NCBI GenBank assembly: GCA_032433765.1
Contig: JAVIAB010000159.1
Location: 53,892,972-53,956,971 of the forward strand
Reading direction: 5' to 3'
Length of the DNA: 64,000 nucleotides
Source of the DNA: Megaustenia siamemsis
Lineage: Eukaryota; Mollusca; Gastropoda; Stylommatophora; Ariophantidae
The notes under the pieces were generated by a model. The model searched no databases and was not told the origin of the DNA. It saw only the letters and a program-made list of their open reading frames with translations. Below, piece after piece: positions 1 through 10,194 of this stretch (positions are counted from its first letter, which is position 1; every line of letters begins with the position of its first letter). A program made the translations under genes and the position numbers.

Positions 1-2721
1 AAACTGCTCCCATTTAGCCATAATGGCAGGGATCGTGTACAGAAGTGGGTTTGCTGCAGAATTAATAGGGAGAACGATCACCGTCGTCCAGGCGTAAGCG
101 CCACTGCTGATCACGTGGCCGCCAAGTGTCAATAATCCCATGATTCCCACAGGAAACCAGCAGAGAAAGTTAGACAGAGCTACCAGAAACAGCTGTTTAG
201 CTACAGTTAAATCGTTAGCTCTTCTGGACGAAGTGTGATTCATTCTGTTCTCAGACATGGCACGAAAAATGGCTCTTTGACCGTAAGCAATGATAAGAAC
301 AAGAGAAACATTAAGAGCGATAAATACGGCGAAAGAGAACTCCCAGCCACTGAGTCGTTTAGTTGTCAAAGGTAAGCCAAGACACATTGCGTTAGAAGAA
401 TATATTTCCAACCTGAACACAATGGGAGTCAGTGCAAGAAGGAAACCAATGATCCAAGACAAAGACATAACGATAATTTTACTCATTTTGGAAAACTTGA
501 CTTGACCAAAGGGAAACTTCAGAATCAGAAATCTGTCTAGAGTAATAAGGAAAACAAAAAATTTTGTCGTTTCACTAGAGAGTGTAGCCATGAAGCCAGC
601 AAATTTACACACAACACTTTCTCTCCAGCTCTTGTCATACAAAACATAAATGTCACGATAGTAATAATCTGCTCCAGCAATAATGAACAGATAGACTCCC
701 ATAATAAAGTCAGATATACTCAAGTTTGTCACAAACAGACCATAACCTGTTCTGAGAACTGACCTGTCCCAAATTACACGATAACCAAGAACCGTTATGT
801 TCCCAAGAACAGCAAGAACCGCGACCACCCAGAGAAGAACACGCTGAACATCGATACCTATCAGATCAAAACAAGAGGAGATAGCGTCATCAGGAGCGTG
901 ACAAGTGTGGTATGGGATCAGCTTTCCCCTTATCTGTGGACAACACAACTGAAAACAGTCAGTGAACAGATCGTGACTGATACTGAGACCACTAAAGTAA
1001 TCTTCATAAAAGTCTGCGATGAATAATCCACGTAAATCTAGTGATTGATATATAATGTTATGCGGAAATATGTTTCCTTCAATGCTCCTGATTTTTGTAA
1101 AGCTCAAGTTTAAATTTTTCAAGCCAGGAAACATTAAAACAAAAGATTTATTGAGAAGTGACAGACTCGTGTGTGAGAGGTCGATTGTTTCTAACAAAAT
1201 TAATTGCATGTTTTTTATTTCAACAAAATCTTTGCAATGTGACAGATTCAATAGTCGAACATTATCCAGCGGTGAATCGTATATTTCATGACCATCCAGG
1301 GTAATCAGCCGGTTTGACTGATGTCCAGTATCTGCATACCATTTGGTAAGAATTTTTTTATAAATTCCTTTACTTGTGAGATTGCAGTGAGACGCAATAA
1401 AGACGACCACTTGTTCTAGTATATAGAAGCGTACTGCGCTGAGTTCAACGTGGGACAAGTCCAGGTAAATCGTTCTCCAGTCAAAACTATCATACTTGAA
1501 CATTGGTATAGTCGTATTGTAATCTGACACCGTAACTGTCCCCGATATACAGCGGAATCCTTTAACACATTCTACTTGACAGTCCACTTCATCATCGCCA
1601 TGTGGACAGTTAGGATTTCGGTCACAAACTAGGTCAGGATGGAGACACATTTTACTATCCCAACAAGCAAAGTTCCCAGTACAAGAGCTAAGAGTGTAAT
1701 TATTCTCGTCATCTCCTGTAGGACAGTCTAAAGTACCATCAAAGACATAATGTTGAGAGATGCAGTAAGTGTTTGGACATTTAACGTATCCCTCTGGGCA
1801 CTCAAAGTCCGTACAATTATCAAGATGGGACATATCTCTACAGCCTACCAACACCCCGAACATATCCTTTAAGTAGACACACTTGGGAGACCACAACCGA
1901 TGTCCCAGGCTGTTGTAACAAGAATTTGTCGTTTCCAGTTTCCCTATAGTCTCGTCTATATGTCCCTCTCTACCGCGACAGTCTATTACGTTATCATTAA
2001 GATCGTTGAAACTCACACACTGGTAGTGACAGTGTAAAGCGCAGTCATCGCGTTTTTTCAATCTCCTCACAACAACTTCACTTTCATCGTTGATATCCTC
2101 TAGGCTGTATCCACACACATTACAGTCAACTTCACCATCCCCAACCCACTGTGCAGGTAAAAACGAATTGTCACAACAATAAATACCATTGCCTTTATAT
2201 GAATTTATATCCTGTGATTTATCAAAACAGAACAGCTCAACCCGCCTGTTGCTGCAGTGATCAATAAAGTCACATACATAAACATAGGAAATGTATTGCG
2301 AACCAAGCGTGTCTTCTCCACAGTCAAACAGGGGAAATAATTCTTGCTCTGACTTTCTCAAGAAACCTAAGAAATCTTTGTTGGCAATGTTGGCCGAGAC
2401 AGACACAATGCTATCCCTAAATATCATAAAATCTCCTTTTGTTAGAGATTGAGTAACACTTTTGTTATTTGCAGGTTTTATTCTCATTATGTGGTTGTCT
2501 TCAATTCTACGCGAAAGAGTCGCCTCACAAAGGCTAAGGATACTTACTTTGTCCCGACAACTTAAATCAACCCATCCATCAACAACATGAGTGTCGTTGT
2601 CTGAAATGTTACTGACGACATTACTGTTATTGATGTAAACAAATAGCCACACACCACACCCTTTGATATAATCAGCTGATGGTTTCCCTAGCAACCAATG
2701 ATTAACATAAATGAGGAACAT
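1..2721 (-). CDS. GRL101-like LDLa/LRR G-protein coupled receptor, copy 1 (3' end off window)
   Basis: Inferred role: plasma-membrane receptor with a large ligand-binding ectodomain coupled to G proteins. The frame is open for 907 codons from the ATG at 2719-2721 to the window edge; an in-frame TAA lies just upstream near 2751. In order it shows the tail of a C-type lectin-like domain (codons 1-70), a cysteine-rich LDLa region with two canonical repeats (about 307-380), leucine-rich repeats (about 414-560) and a rhodopsin-type seven-helix domain (about 625-897). Helix 1 has GNITV, helix 3 ends DRF in place of DRY, helix 6 has CWFP and helix 7 has NPLLY, encoded near positions 20-45. Compared with copy 2 it lacks the N-terminal von Willebrand A domain and half the lectin domain, so the ATG used here is probably not the ancestral start. 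A one-base deletion near 1317 keeps the frame open. No signal peptide is present in this exon. Confidence 0.82.
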   Translation of the reverse strand, partial: MFLIYVNHWLLGKPSADYIKGCGVWLFVYINNSNVVSNISDNDTHVVDGWVDLSCRDKVSILSLCEATLSRRIEDNHIMRIKPANNKSVTQSLTKGDFMIFRDSIVSVSANIANKDFLGFLRKSEQELFPLFDCGEDTLGSQYISYVYVCDFIDHCSNRRVELFCFDKSQDINSYKGNGIYCCDNSFLPAQWVGDGEVDCNVCGYSLEDINDESEVVVRRLKKRDDCALHCHYQCVSFNDLNDNVIDCRGREGHIDETIGKLETTNSCYNSLGHRLWSPKCVYLKDMFGVLVGCRDMSHLDNCTDFECPEGYVKCPNTYCISQHYVFDGTLDCPTGDDENNYTLSSCTGNFACWDSKMCLHPDLVCDRNPNCPHGDDEVDCQVECVKGFRCISGTVTVSDYNTTIPMFKYDSFDWRTIYLDLSHVELSAVRFYILEQVVVFIASHCNLTSKGIYKKILTKWYADTGHQSNRLITLDGHEIYDSPLDNVRLLNLSHCKDFVEIKNMQLILLETIDLSHTSLSLLNKSFVLMFPGLKNLNLSFTKIRSIEGNIFPHNIIYQSLDLRGLFIADFYEDYFSGLSISHDLFTDCFQLCCPQIRGKLIPYHTCHAPDDAISSCFDLIGIDVQRVLLWVVAVLAVLGNITVLGYRVIWDRSVLRTGYGLFVTNLSISDFIMGVYLFIIAGADYYYRDIYVLYDKSWRESVVCKFAGFMATLSSETTKFFVFLITLDRFLILKFPFGQVKFSKMSKIIVMSLSWIIGFLLALTPIVFRLEIYSSNAMCLGLPLTTKRLSGWEFSFAVFIALNVSLVLIIAYGQRAIFRAMSENRMNHTSSRRANDLTVAKQLFLVALSNFLCWFPVGIMGLLTLGGHVISSGAYAWTTVIVLPINSAANPLLYTIPAIMAKWEQF

Positions 2722-2875
2722 AAATCTATGAAACAGAGAAAAGAGCTGAATTTAAAGCTGAAAGTTAACAATAAGGAAGGAAAAGTGGCATGGTATCAGC
2801 TTTACGTAAGTGCGAAACAAGAGAAAAGTAGAATGCTGTTTTGGCCAAGTAGGACTTCGGCTGTCATAAAAATAT
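2715..2875 (-). mobile_element. Penelope-like element terminal-repeat relic
   Basis: This stretch resembles the terminal repeats at 15421-15610 and 19619-19800: a 'agtggyatggt' block, then a 'ttggccaagtagg' block, in the same order and orientation. It abuts the point (about 2705) where receptor copy 1 stops matching copy 2, so insertion of this element probably truncated the gene. It is degenerate and has no coding potential. Confidence 0.6.
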
Positions 2876-2898
2876 ATAAAGATATACATTGATATACA

Positions 2899-3235
2899 TT
2901 GGGGGCCTCTGTAGCCTAGTTGGGAAAAATACTCGGCTTGATTACCAACATTCGGACAACCCGTGTTCGATTCCCCTTTGGAGCATTGTAAATTGTACTC
3001 GTGGTTGGAAAAAAAAATACCCCCACGTTCGAACCAGCGTTGGCAGAAATGGGTACCAGGGTATTACCCTGGGAAGGTGAGGAATGTCGCCTCGCATTGT
3101 GAGTTTCGATGTTTGAAGCGACACTACACTAGACACAAATCTCCGAACACTTCCGGATAGGCGGCCGAGGACATATAGGTGAAAACTTGCGTGCTAAGAC
3201 GCCGATTCAAGTCTCGTACTTTACATTTACCTTAC
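2899..3235 (+). mobile_element. tRNA-derived SINE
   Basis: The head has an RNA polymerase III A box (tagcctagttgg) at about 2911 and a B box (gtgttcgattcccc) about 50 bases later, the usual tRNA spacing. A second B-box-like run (gattcaagtctcg) near 3207 suggests a dimeric or tRNA-tailed SINE. A 10-base direct duplication (gatatacatt twice) lies at 2881-2900. It is not a functional tRNA: no cloverleaf is supported. The ends are approximate. Confidence 0.6.
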
Positions 3236-3239
3236 AATT

Positions 3240-3386
3240 ATGTCTATCATTTCGGTAGTTCATTGTCTGTCTCTGCAATTAAGACTCTGTCATCCGCATA
3301 TCACTAATAATTTATGTTGTGACCGTTGCCTTCAATTCATTTTATATCTGCTATTGATCTCGTAATAATTTCGCAGTAAAGTGAAA
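3240..3386 (-). mobile_element. RTE-like retrotransposon fragment (family RTE-A), left part
   Basis: Matches the reverse-transcriptase region of the minus-strand copies at 46260-46410 and 59040-59190. It is interrupted at 3386 by a plus-strand retrotransposon and resumes at 4329. Confidence 0.6.
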
Positions 3387-4319
3387 CCAGAACTCTACAT
3401 CCATTGATATAAAAAGAGGAGTAAGACAGGGATACATCCTATCACCAAGTGTGTTCAATCTATACACTGGGCAAATATTTAAAAAAAACAATAGAGAAAT
3501 GCTATGCCTAAACATTAATTGAAAAATAATCAATAACCTCAGGTATGCTGACCATACTGTACTACTAGCAGAAAATCCTAAAGATCTACAGCAATTACTT
3601 AATGAAATAAACATGGCAAGCAAAAAAATATGGATTAGATATAGATATCAAAAAGACTAAAACTATGATCATAAATAAAGATAATACTCAAAACCTACAA
3701 GTGGATATCAAAATTGAAAAACATATACCTGGGGACAGTTCAAAACTACAACTGCCTTGGACATACTATAACCAGTTTGGAAAATGTACAACTGAAATAA
3801 ACAAAAGAAATGTAATGCCAAAAAGTAATTTTAATGTCATGAAGAACATACTAACATCAAGACAAAAAACACCAGAGCTAAAACTAAGAATAGCAAAATG
3901 TTGCATCTTTTTAATATCTTTGTATGTTGCAGAAACATGGACATTACACAAGCAAACAGAATAGAGAATTGAAGCCTTTCAGATGATGCTTTATAGAAGA
4001 ATAGTTAGATTTGGATATAAAGAAAAGAGAACAAATGATGACGTTTTAAAACAACTGAACATGAAAAGAGAAGTACTAAACACAATTCGAACAAGACAAA
4101 TGAAATTTTTTGGGCTTGCTAAAAAGCACAATAGCCTACTAAACGTAATATTGGAAGATACAAGGTAAATGAGATATACCAAGACTGACAAGGACGAGTA
4201 GCATCACAAGATGGACAAGACAACCTATGGCAATCTGCACCATCAGAGCAAGATGCAGAGCGGAATAGCGCTCCATGGTAGACAACCTTCGATGCGGAGA
4301 CGGCACTAATGAAAGAATG
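3387..4319 (+). mobile_element. 5'-truncated RTE-A retrotransposon inserted in another RTE copy
   Basis: Translation in shifting frames gives the same protein as 6988-7905: the GVRQG motif near 3418, the catalytic YADD region degraded to YADH near 3547, a LYGAETWTL-like stretch near 3925 and the conserved tail to 4300. Stops and frameshifts throughout make it a dead copy. It is flanked by the direct repeat aaagtgaaa at 3378-3386 and 4320-4328, a target-site duplication. It ends in a degenerate ATG-type 3' repeat (aatgaaagaatg). Confidence 0.72.
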
Positions 4320-4328
4320 AAAGTGAAA

Positions 4329-4549
4329 ACAAATCCGGCAACAGAACACAGCCTTGTCTGAATCCTTGTTTAATATATTGGAACTTTTCTGTTTCTTTGC
4401 TAATTCTTATGCCTGTTGTTTGTTGCCAGTACATGTTTTTTTATGACTCGCAGATCCTTGCCATTAATGTTTAATTTCTCCAGCATATTGATTATTTCCA
4501 CATGCTTTACTTTGTCAAATGCTTTTGTGTAGCTTGTAAACCACACACA

Positions 4550-4597
<48 letters not shown>

Positions 4598-6610
4598 CCC
4601 CATATATAACCCCTACTCATGTTCTCACAATATACATTGCATAAGTGATGCCCTTTCCTTCCACAAATCCACATTGTTCTTCATTTATTTCTATTTTTTG
4701 TTCCTTAAACGTTGCATGATGATTCTTAGCAATACTTTTTTTGCTATATAAACCATGATACTAATAGTTCGACGGTCTTCAACATCACTGGCACCTGATT
4801 TCTTCGGTATGGCTACAACGAAAGATTTTAGTATATTTCCGGTATGTGCCCAGTGTTATATATGTCATTGTGTAGTTTTTTTATGACTTTTTCCCTCAGC
4901 TCTCCTAATGCATTTATCTCTTCAGTTGTTTTATTGTCGGGACCTGGAGCTTTGCTTCTTTTCATGTGCTGAATTGCTTCCTACGCTTCATTCTGTTTTA
5001 TTGGTGGTCCTGTGTCTGTGTTTGAATTATTTTATCTTTGGTCTTTCATCATCATATAGTTTACTAATATATTCTTTCAATCTTTTAGTTATCTTCTCAT
5101 TTTCCATGATTAAATTTCCTTCCTTTGATTTTTACACATCCTGAACTTTGAATTCTTTTCATTATGTTAATTCACTTAACTCAATATTCATAAATATTGA
5201 GTATTTCTTTTTTTTCCATTTCATCACATTTCTGCTTGAACGATCGTGTATTTCTTCTCTGCATTTGTTTTGGATCTCTTTGCATGTCTGTTCTTCTTTC
5301 TTATGTTTTCGTCTTTCGTCCATTAGTTCTAGTATTTCTTCTGTCATCCATTTATTTTTGTTGATTCTTTGAGTCACTGGTATTACTTCTTTTGATGTTT
5401 GTTGAATCGATTATTTATAAGCATTTCCCGCTGCTCCTCGATTTTCTGCATTTTCTCAGTAGCAACACATCTATTTTGTAATGCCATACTGTACTTATAA
5501 CTGATCTATCTATTTTCTTCTTCCTCTTCTTCCTCTTTCCTTCCTCATCTGCCTTTCAGCGTCGAGGGGAGATATAATTTGCGGTCTTTTGCTCTTCTGT
5601 TCGCCTCTGTTGCTGTTATGTTTCCTAGTGCTTCTAATATTCCATCAACCCATCTTTTACGTTGTCGACCATTGGGTCTGGTGTTCTCACAACGTTTGTT
5701 GAAGGCTCGTTGTGTTGTGTTTTGTTCTTTCTGCCTTGTCACGTGGCCAAACCATTTTATCTGTTGTTTCCTTATATATTCTATGGCGGGGGCTATTCCT
5801 AGCTTTTTTCTCAGTTCTTCATTTATGATCTTATCTCTCAGACTATTTCCTGTCTATCTATCTACCCTAAGCAAATCTAGTTCTAATTTCATATTTCTTG
5901 GGGATTTCTGTGCCTTCCGCAGTTGTATTCTCATTTTTTTAAATACTGGTACATGGTATACTTTAATATGTTCCTGACCTTGTTTTAACAGATGGTAGCC
6001 CACTCAAGAATCTTCTCTGTACCAGTATACAATCAGTTTTATTGTGTACTTTGTTGTTTGGGTTTTGCCATGTTCATAGATCTCTAGGTTGTTGCTTGTA
6101 TCAGGTGTTACCTATAATCATTATTATGTGCTTTCTTGTCTGAGCTATGCTATGTCCGTAGATCACTATCTTGTTGCTTGAACCAGATGTTACCTATAAT
6201 CATTATTGTGTCTTTCCCTAATCTATCAATCTCTTCCCTCTACCATTCGTCGCTCCTAAGCCATGTCCTCCAGTCACATTTTGCACTTTAGCTGTTCATA
6301 CCTTTGCATTGAAATCCTCAATACATTAGTTATTTCTTGGGATTTACACTCTTCCATGGTCATCTCTAGCCGGTTTTAAAAGGTGCCATTTATTTTCTTC
6401 TTCGTTATTACTTGTTGGTGCATAAACTTGAATTATGTTGATATCCATTGGTTTATCACTGAATTTTACTAGCAAAATTATATCTGATACTGGCCAAAAT
6501 TATGCCTCCTGGTTTGCTTTTTTCGATATCTAACACGATACCTACTCACCTATCTTGTGTGGTTCCCCGAGAGTTAATTAGATTACCATTGTCACATTGT
6601 AATAATCCTG
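4329..6610 (-). mobile_element. Decayed RTE-A retrotransposon: RT, linker and endonuclease remnants
   Basis: Continuation of 3240-3386. Minus-strand translation shows a reverse-transcriptase motif A relic (TKAFDKVKHVEIINMLEKL) near 4450-4530 and a lysine-rich linker at 5162-5377. A C-terminal tail of a related element (GRQRKRWVDGI) lies at 5545-5742, so the region is a mosaic of copies. An endonuclease-type motif (INIIQVYAPT) lies near 6405-6460. Every segment is broken by stops, and no full-length frame survives. Confidence 0.6.
4553..4597. repeat. (TA)n microsatellite
   Basis: About 22 uninterrupted TA units inside the retrotransposon relic. Confidence 0.95.
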
Positions 6611-6976
6611 CTCCTTTCCATCTGATTTTGTAACAGTACATTGATTAGTGTGTGTGTGTGTGTGTGTGTGTGGAATGTTTGGGGATAGAGCAGTGCGTGG
6701 CGAGATAATTAAGTCGATAGAAAATCCATGTTGTCCGTGAATGTATCCAAAGTCGAAAGTTCAAGGTAGATTGATGTGGAAGTTTCGAAGGTGGGAAAGA
6801 GGGCAGTGACGTGTTGTTTTGTAAATAGGAGAAAATATAATTCGGCGTGGCGAATTTTGATTGGATGCACAAAGGAGCCAGGTATTTAATAAAACTGGAG
6901 GGGGGAGGTTATTTAAACTAAAGACACACATGTGCAGACTAAAACAGAAACACTGGCATTAGTTTAGATCACTAGT
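6611..6976. other. Intergenic sequence with (TG)n microsatellite
   Basis: No coding frame or recognisable element. A (TG)n run lies at about 6643-6672. The last 12 bases (6965-6976) are the left target-site duplication of the next element. Confidence 0.5.
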
Positions 6977-8097
6977 CATCATCATCATCATCGTGTGCCC
7001 TCTCCGCAACGAAGGTTGGCTACCATGGATCGCCATTCTACTCTGTTTCTTGCTTTGATGGTGCAGGCTGTCATAGATTGACTTATCCATCTTTTGATGT
7101 TACTCGTCCATGTTAGTCTTGGTCTGCCTCTGCCTCTTTTACCTTGTATTTTTCCATCCAATATTACTTCTAGTAGACTGTTGTGTCTTTTAACATGCTT
7201 TAAACATTTCATGTGTCTTGTCTTAATTGTATTTAGTAGTTCTCTTTTTATTTTCAGTTGTTTTAAAACTTCATCGTTTGTTATCTTTTGTTTCCATCCA
7301 ATTCTACCTATTCTTCTATAAATCCACATTTCAAAGGCTTCAATTTTCTGTTCTGTTTTCTTGTCTAATGTCCATGTTTCTGCACCATACAGGAATATTG
7401 AGAAGATGTAACATTTTGCCATTCTTAGTTTCAGCCCTGCTGATATTTGTTTTGTTGTTAGTATATTTTTCATGGCATTAAAATTACTTTTTGCCATACC
7501 TATTCTTTTGTTTATTTCAGTTGTGCATTTTCCATCATTGGTTATAGTATGTCCTAGGTAGTTGTAACTCTGGACTGTCTCCAGATGTATTCCCTCAACT
7601 GTGATATTTAATTGTAGGTCTTGAGAATTTTCTTTGTTTATGATCATAGTTTTAGTCTTTTTGATATTCATTTCTAGTCCATATTTTTTGCTTATTGTGT
7701 TTATCACATTAAGTAAGTGTTGTAGGTCATTAGGATTTTCTGCTAGTAGAACAGTATCATCAGCATATCTTAGGTTATTGATTATCTTTCCGTTAATATT
7801 TAGGCCTGGTATCTCTGAGATGTTTTTAAAGATTTGCTCAGTGTATAGATTGAACAAGCTTGGTGATAGGATGCATCCTTGTCTTACTCCTCTTTTTATG
7901 TCCATGGGTGTAGAGTTCTCTTTGTTATATCTTATTATTGCTATTTACTCCCAGTACAAATTACATATTAGTCGTATGTCTGCGTCGTCTAGATTTATAT
8001 CCTTTAGGAAGTTTATAAGTTGGTTATGGTGTATTCTATCGAAAGCTTTGGTGTAGTCTATAAAGCAGGCATATATTGGTTTGTTTACTCACTAGTG
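6977..8097 (-). mobile_element. 5'-truncated RTE-A retrotransposon with 12-bp target-site duplication
   Basis: The perfect direct repeat tagatcactagt at 6965-6976 and 8098-8109 brackets this 1121-bp insertion. Its minus-strand 3' end is a short ATG tandem repeat (catcatcatcatcat on the plus strand, from 6977), a terminus characteristic of RTE-clade elements. It carries the best-preserved RTE-A reverse-transcriptase frame in the window and is truncated within that domain at its 5' end. Confidence 0.85.
6988..7905 (-). CDS. RTE-type reverse transcriptase, C-terminal part (pseudogenised)
   Basis: A 305-codon frame of a non-LTR reverse transcriptase, which copies element RNA at the nicked target. 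Visible motifs are GVRQGC near residue 6, the catalytic YADDTVLLA near residue 48, LYGAETWTL in the thumb region and the conserved tail GKRGRGRPRLTW. The same reading frame continues upstream with motif A (DYTKAFDRI) to about 8090. It is interrupted by a TAA at 7945-7947 where a glutamine codon would fit, and the endonuclease domain is missing. The copy therefore cannot be autonomous, but little decay since insertion is apparent. Confidence 0.8.
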   Translation of the reverse strand: MDIKRGVRQGCILSPSLFNLYTEQIFKNISEIPGLNINGKIINNLRYADDTVLLAENPNDLQHLLNVINTISKKYGLEMNIKKTKTMIINKENSQDLQLNITVEGIHLETVQSYNYLGHTITNDGKCTTEINKRIGMAKSNFNAMKNILTTKQISAGLKLRMAKCYIFSIFLYGAETWTLDKKTEQKIEAFEMWIYRRIGRIGWKQKITNDEVLKQLKIKRELLNTIKTRHMKCLKHVKRHNSLLEVILDGKIQGKRGRGRPRLTWTSNIKRWISQSMTACTIKARNRVEWRSMVANLRCGEGTR

Positions 8098-8109
8098 TAG
8101 ATCACTAGT

Positions 8110-8680
8110 AGTGAGAGTTATTAGCTGCAATAGTAGTTGAATTGTGTAGTCACAATGGTAGTTAAGTAATGGGTGGAACACTTCAGAGGTATGATAGTTG
8201 TGTTAGTAAATAAATGGAAATAGACATTAGACGACAAATTCACTATTCAACGGTGTAAACCTAGAAGATGTCTTAATAGCAATATAAATGATTATGTTCA
8301 GTACTACCAATAATTGATCATCGGGCTAAAATGATATCCAGTAACTAGATGTGAGCGAATGATGGATAGATCGCTGATTGTGTACAATTATTGGGTCTCC
8401 ATGCACTTTTAGAGCACATATGATGTTCTTCGCTATAGAGATAATGTCCAATAACCTCATATAATTTTTCATTGGCTGATTGTTCGCTGTGTCCACCTGT
8501 GATAACTAAGATGCATAATCTATATAAACTCAAAGTTCTGATAAAGATATTACACGATTATTTTGTTGCTGTGATCTATGACGAGATCACTTTTTTGGTG
8601 CCGCGTCATGAATTCAAATATAACAAAATAACCGATTACCAGATTATTTTTTAAATGAAATTTTAGTTCTAAACTGTGTT
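8110..8680. other. Intergenic, no gene seen
   Basis: AT-rich DNA without a convincing frame, RNA gene or repeat. The short frames here lack recognisable motifs. Confidence 0.5.
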
Positions 8681-8684
8681 CAAC

Positions 8685-9352
8685 TGGAGACCCAGTACTT
8701 TCCCAAACAATATCGAAACCCTTGACCCATCTGATATGTCTCCACATGGAAAACATAAAATACCAGAACTTAAGGAAAATATAACAGTAATCATGAAAGA
8801 AGGCACCCAATCAGACACAGAAAGAAAAAACGTAGCAGAAAACACATACACGATAACTACCCACAGGACTCTTGGTCCCACATATACACAGATGGCTCTG
8901 CTACAAATGCCACCAGAAATGGACGAGGAGGTGTGTTCTTGACGCTGAATAATCAGGACGAGATCACCAAGTCAATAGCTACTGGGAAATTCTCAAACAA
9001 CTTTAAAGCAGAAACTGAGGCCCTCAGAGATACTGCAACACTGGCTACTCAATACATAAATCACATGCACAAAAAAATTGGTGATTCTGACTGATGCACT
9101 GTGAGTACTATCAGCTCTAAAAAGCCCAAAGAACAATGAACTAGATGACTTGAGAACTACCCTGGACCAACTATGCAATAACTTCCAGAGAGTAGTCATT
9201 CAGTGGATACCACCACACTGTAATGTACACGGGAACGAACGCGCAGACAAATTAGCTAAAGTAGGAGGGAAATTACCACAAGAGAACCATCGGCTCAGTT
9301 ATGATGAAGCCAAATCCATCATCAAGGGTCAGTTCCATGAAAAATGGAAATG
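8685..9352 (+). mobile_element. Jockey-like retrotransposon RNase H relic
   Basis: Nearly the same sequence as 32885-33490 and 34620-35150. It encodes, with frame breaks, the RNase H start (YTDGSATNAT), the acidic segment KAETEALRD and the C-terminal WIPPHCNVHGNERADKLAK stretch (9150-9353 frame). RNase H removes RNA from the RNA-DNA hybrid during reverse transcription. The match to the sister copies stops abruptly near 9352. Confidence 0.75.
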
Positions 9353-9354
9353 AG

Positions 9355-9640
9355 AAAACCCAAAGGGCCCATAAATGCATGTATACGCACACAGAGAGAT
9401 GCGTGTATACATATATAAACTTATAGGTAGACGTGCACAAACTATACGTATCAACATACACATACATACATATATGTGTATACAAGCAAGTACACACATA
9501 CATGCGTATATAAATATATATTTATGTGTATATATATATATATATACCAATACCCGTACATATGAACACATACATGCATGTGCACATCCATACGGGGGAC
9601 AAACATATGTGTAGAAATGTGCGCATAACGCCCAAATAAC
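9355..9640. repeat. Cryptic simple repeat of acatac/tatac/TA type
   Basis: Alternating purine-pyrimidine low-complexity DNA with a short (TA)n at about 9530-9546. The frames that cross it are compositional artefacts. Confidence 0.7.
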
Positions 9641-9879
9641 CAGAGGAGTTCACTCTGGGGTCAGTGTGCAAGCTCGAAGGAGAAAGAATAGAATAACAGG
9701 TGCTCAAAAGGAGGAAAGAGTGAGAAGTCTGAGAGTGGGGTGCATTAAAAGCATATGAGTGGTACGTAGCACAGAAAAAAATTGTCTCTAGATACTTTCA
9801 GACATTATCGGTGTCTTTGTTAGTCGACGTAACCTAGACAGCATTGCCCCTACTCGTGTTTTTCTAGAACCCATCACCC

Positions 9880-10190
9880 CTGTCCAGAGGGTATAATTAC
9901 AGCTAGACCCGTGTGACTCGCCCTTTTCCCGTTCTGACCAGGGTCCACGCACGACACAGGGAAGTCAATTTTTTTTCTTTAACATTTTTCGATTATTTTG
10001 TTTTGGATGTTTCATTACTAGTTAGCTAGTAGGATTAGTTATATTTACCTACATATCTGTGTGTGTTGTTGTTTGTTTGTTCCTGCTGAAGGTCTATTGA
10101 GCCGAAACGTCGTTCAAATCTGTGTCGTCTACTAACCACGTAAAGCTTTTACCATACCACTTTTTATTTTTTTTTTCAATTTTCCCTCAC
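9880..10190 (+). mobile_element. Penelope-like 3' UTR and terminal-repeat relic
   Basis: Shares with the plus-strand Penelope fragment at 20855-20935 the run from a 'ctgacca' block to 'cacagggaagt' followed by a T tract. It then carries the terminal-repeat signature ctgaaggtctattgagcc-gaaacgtc (about 10087-10113) and the 'accataccacttttt' block near 10150. The signature resembles a hammerhead-ribozyme core as known from Penelope-like elements, but the core looks incomplete. Confidence 0.6.
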
Positions 10191-10194
10191 ATAC

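Noticed and set aside
290..505. 71-codon plus-strand frame, repeated at 60708-60923
   Set aside because: Antisense shadow of the receptor seven-helix domain; its conservation is explained by the duplicated minus-strand gene.
1353..1359. Programmed -1 frameshift site in the receptor
   Set aside because: The needed shift is +1 (skip one A), not -1, and there is no evident stimulatory structure; an indel is simpler. Transcriptional slippage stays possible.
2905..2985. Functional tRNA gene
   Set aside because: Pol III boxes are present but no full cloverleaf, and the sequence runs into a longer SINE body.
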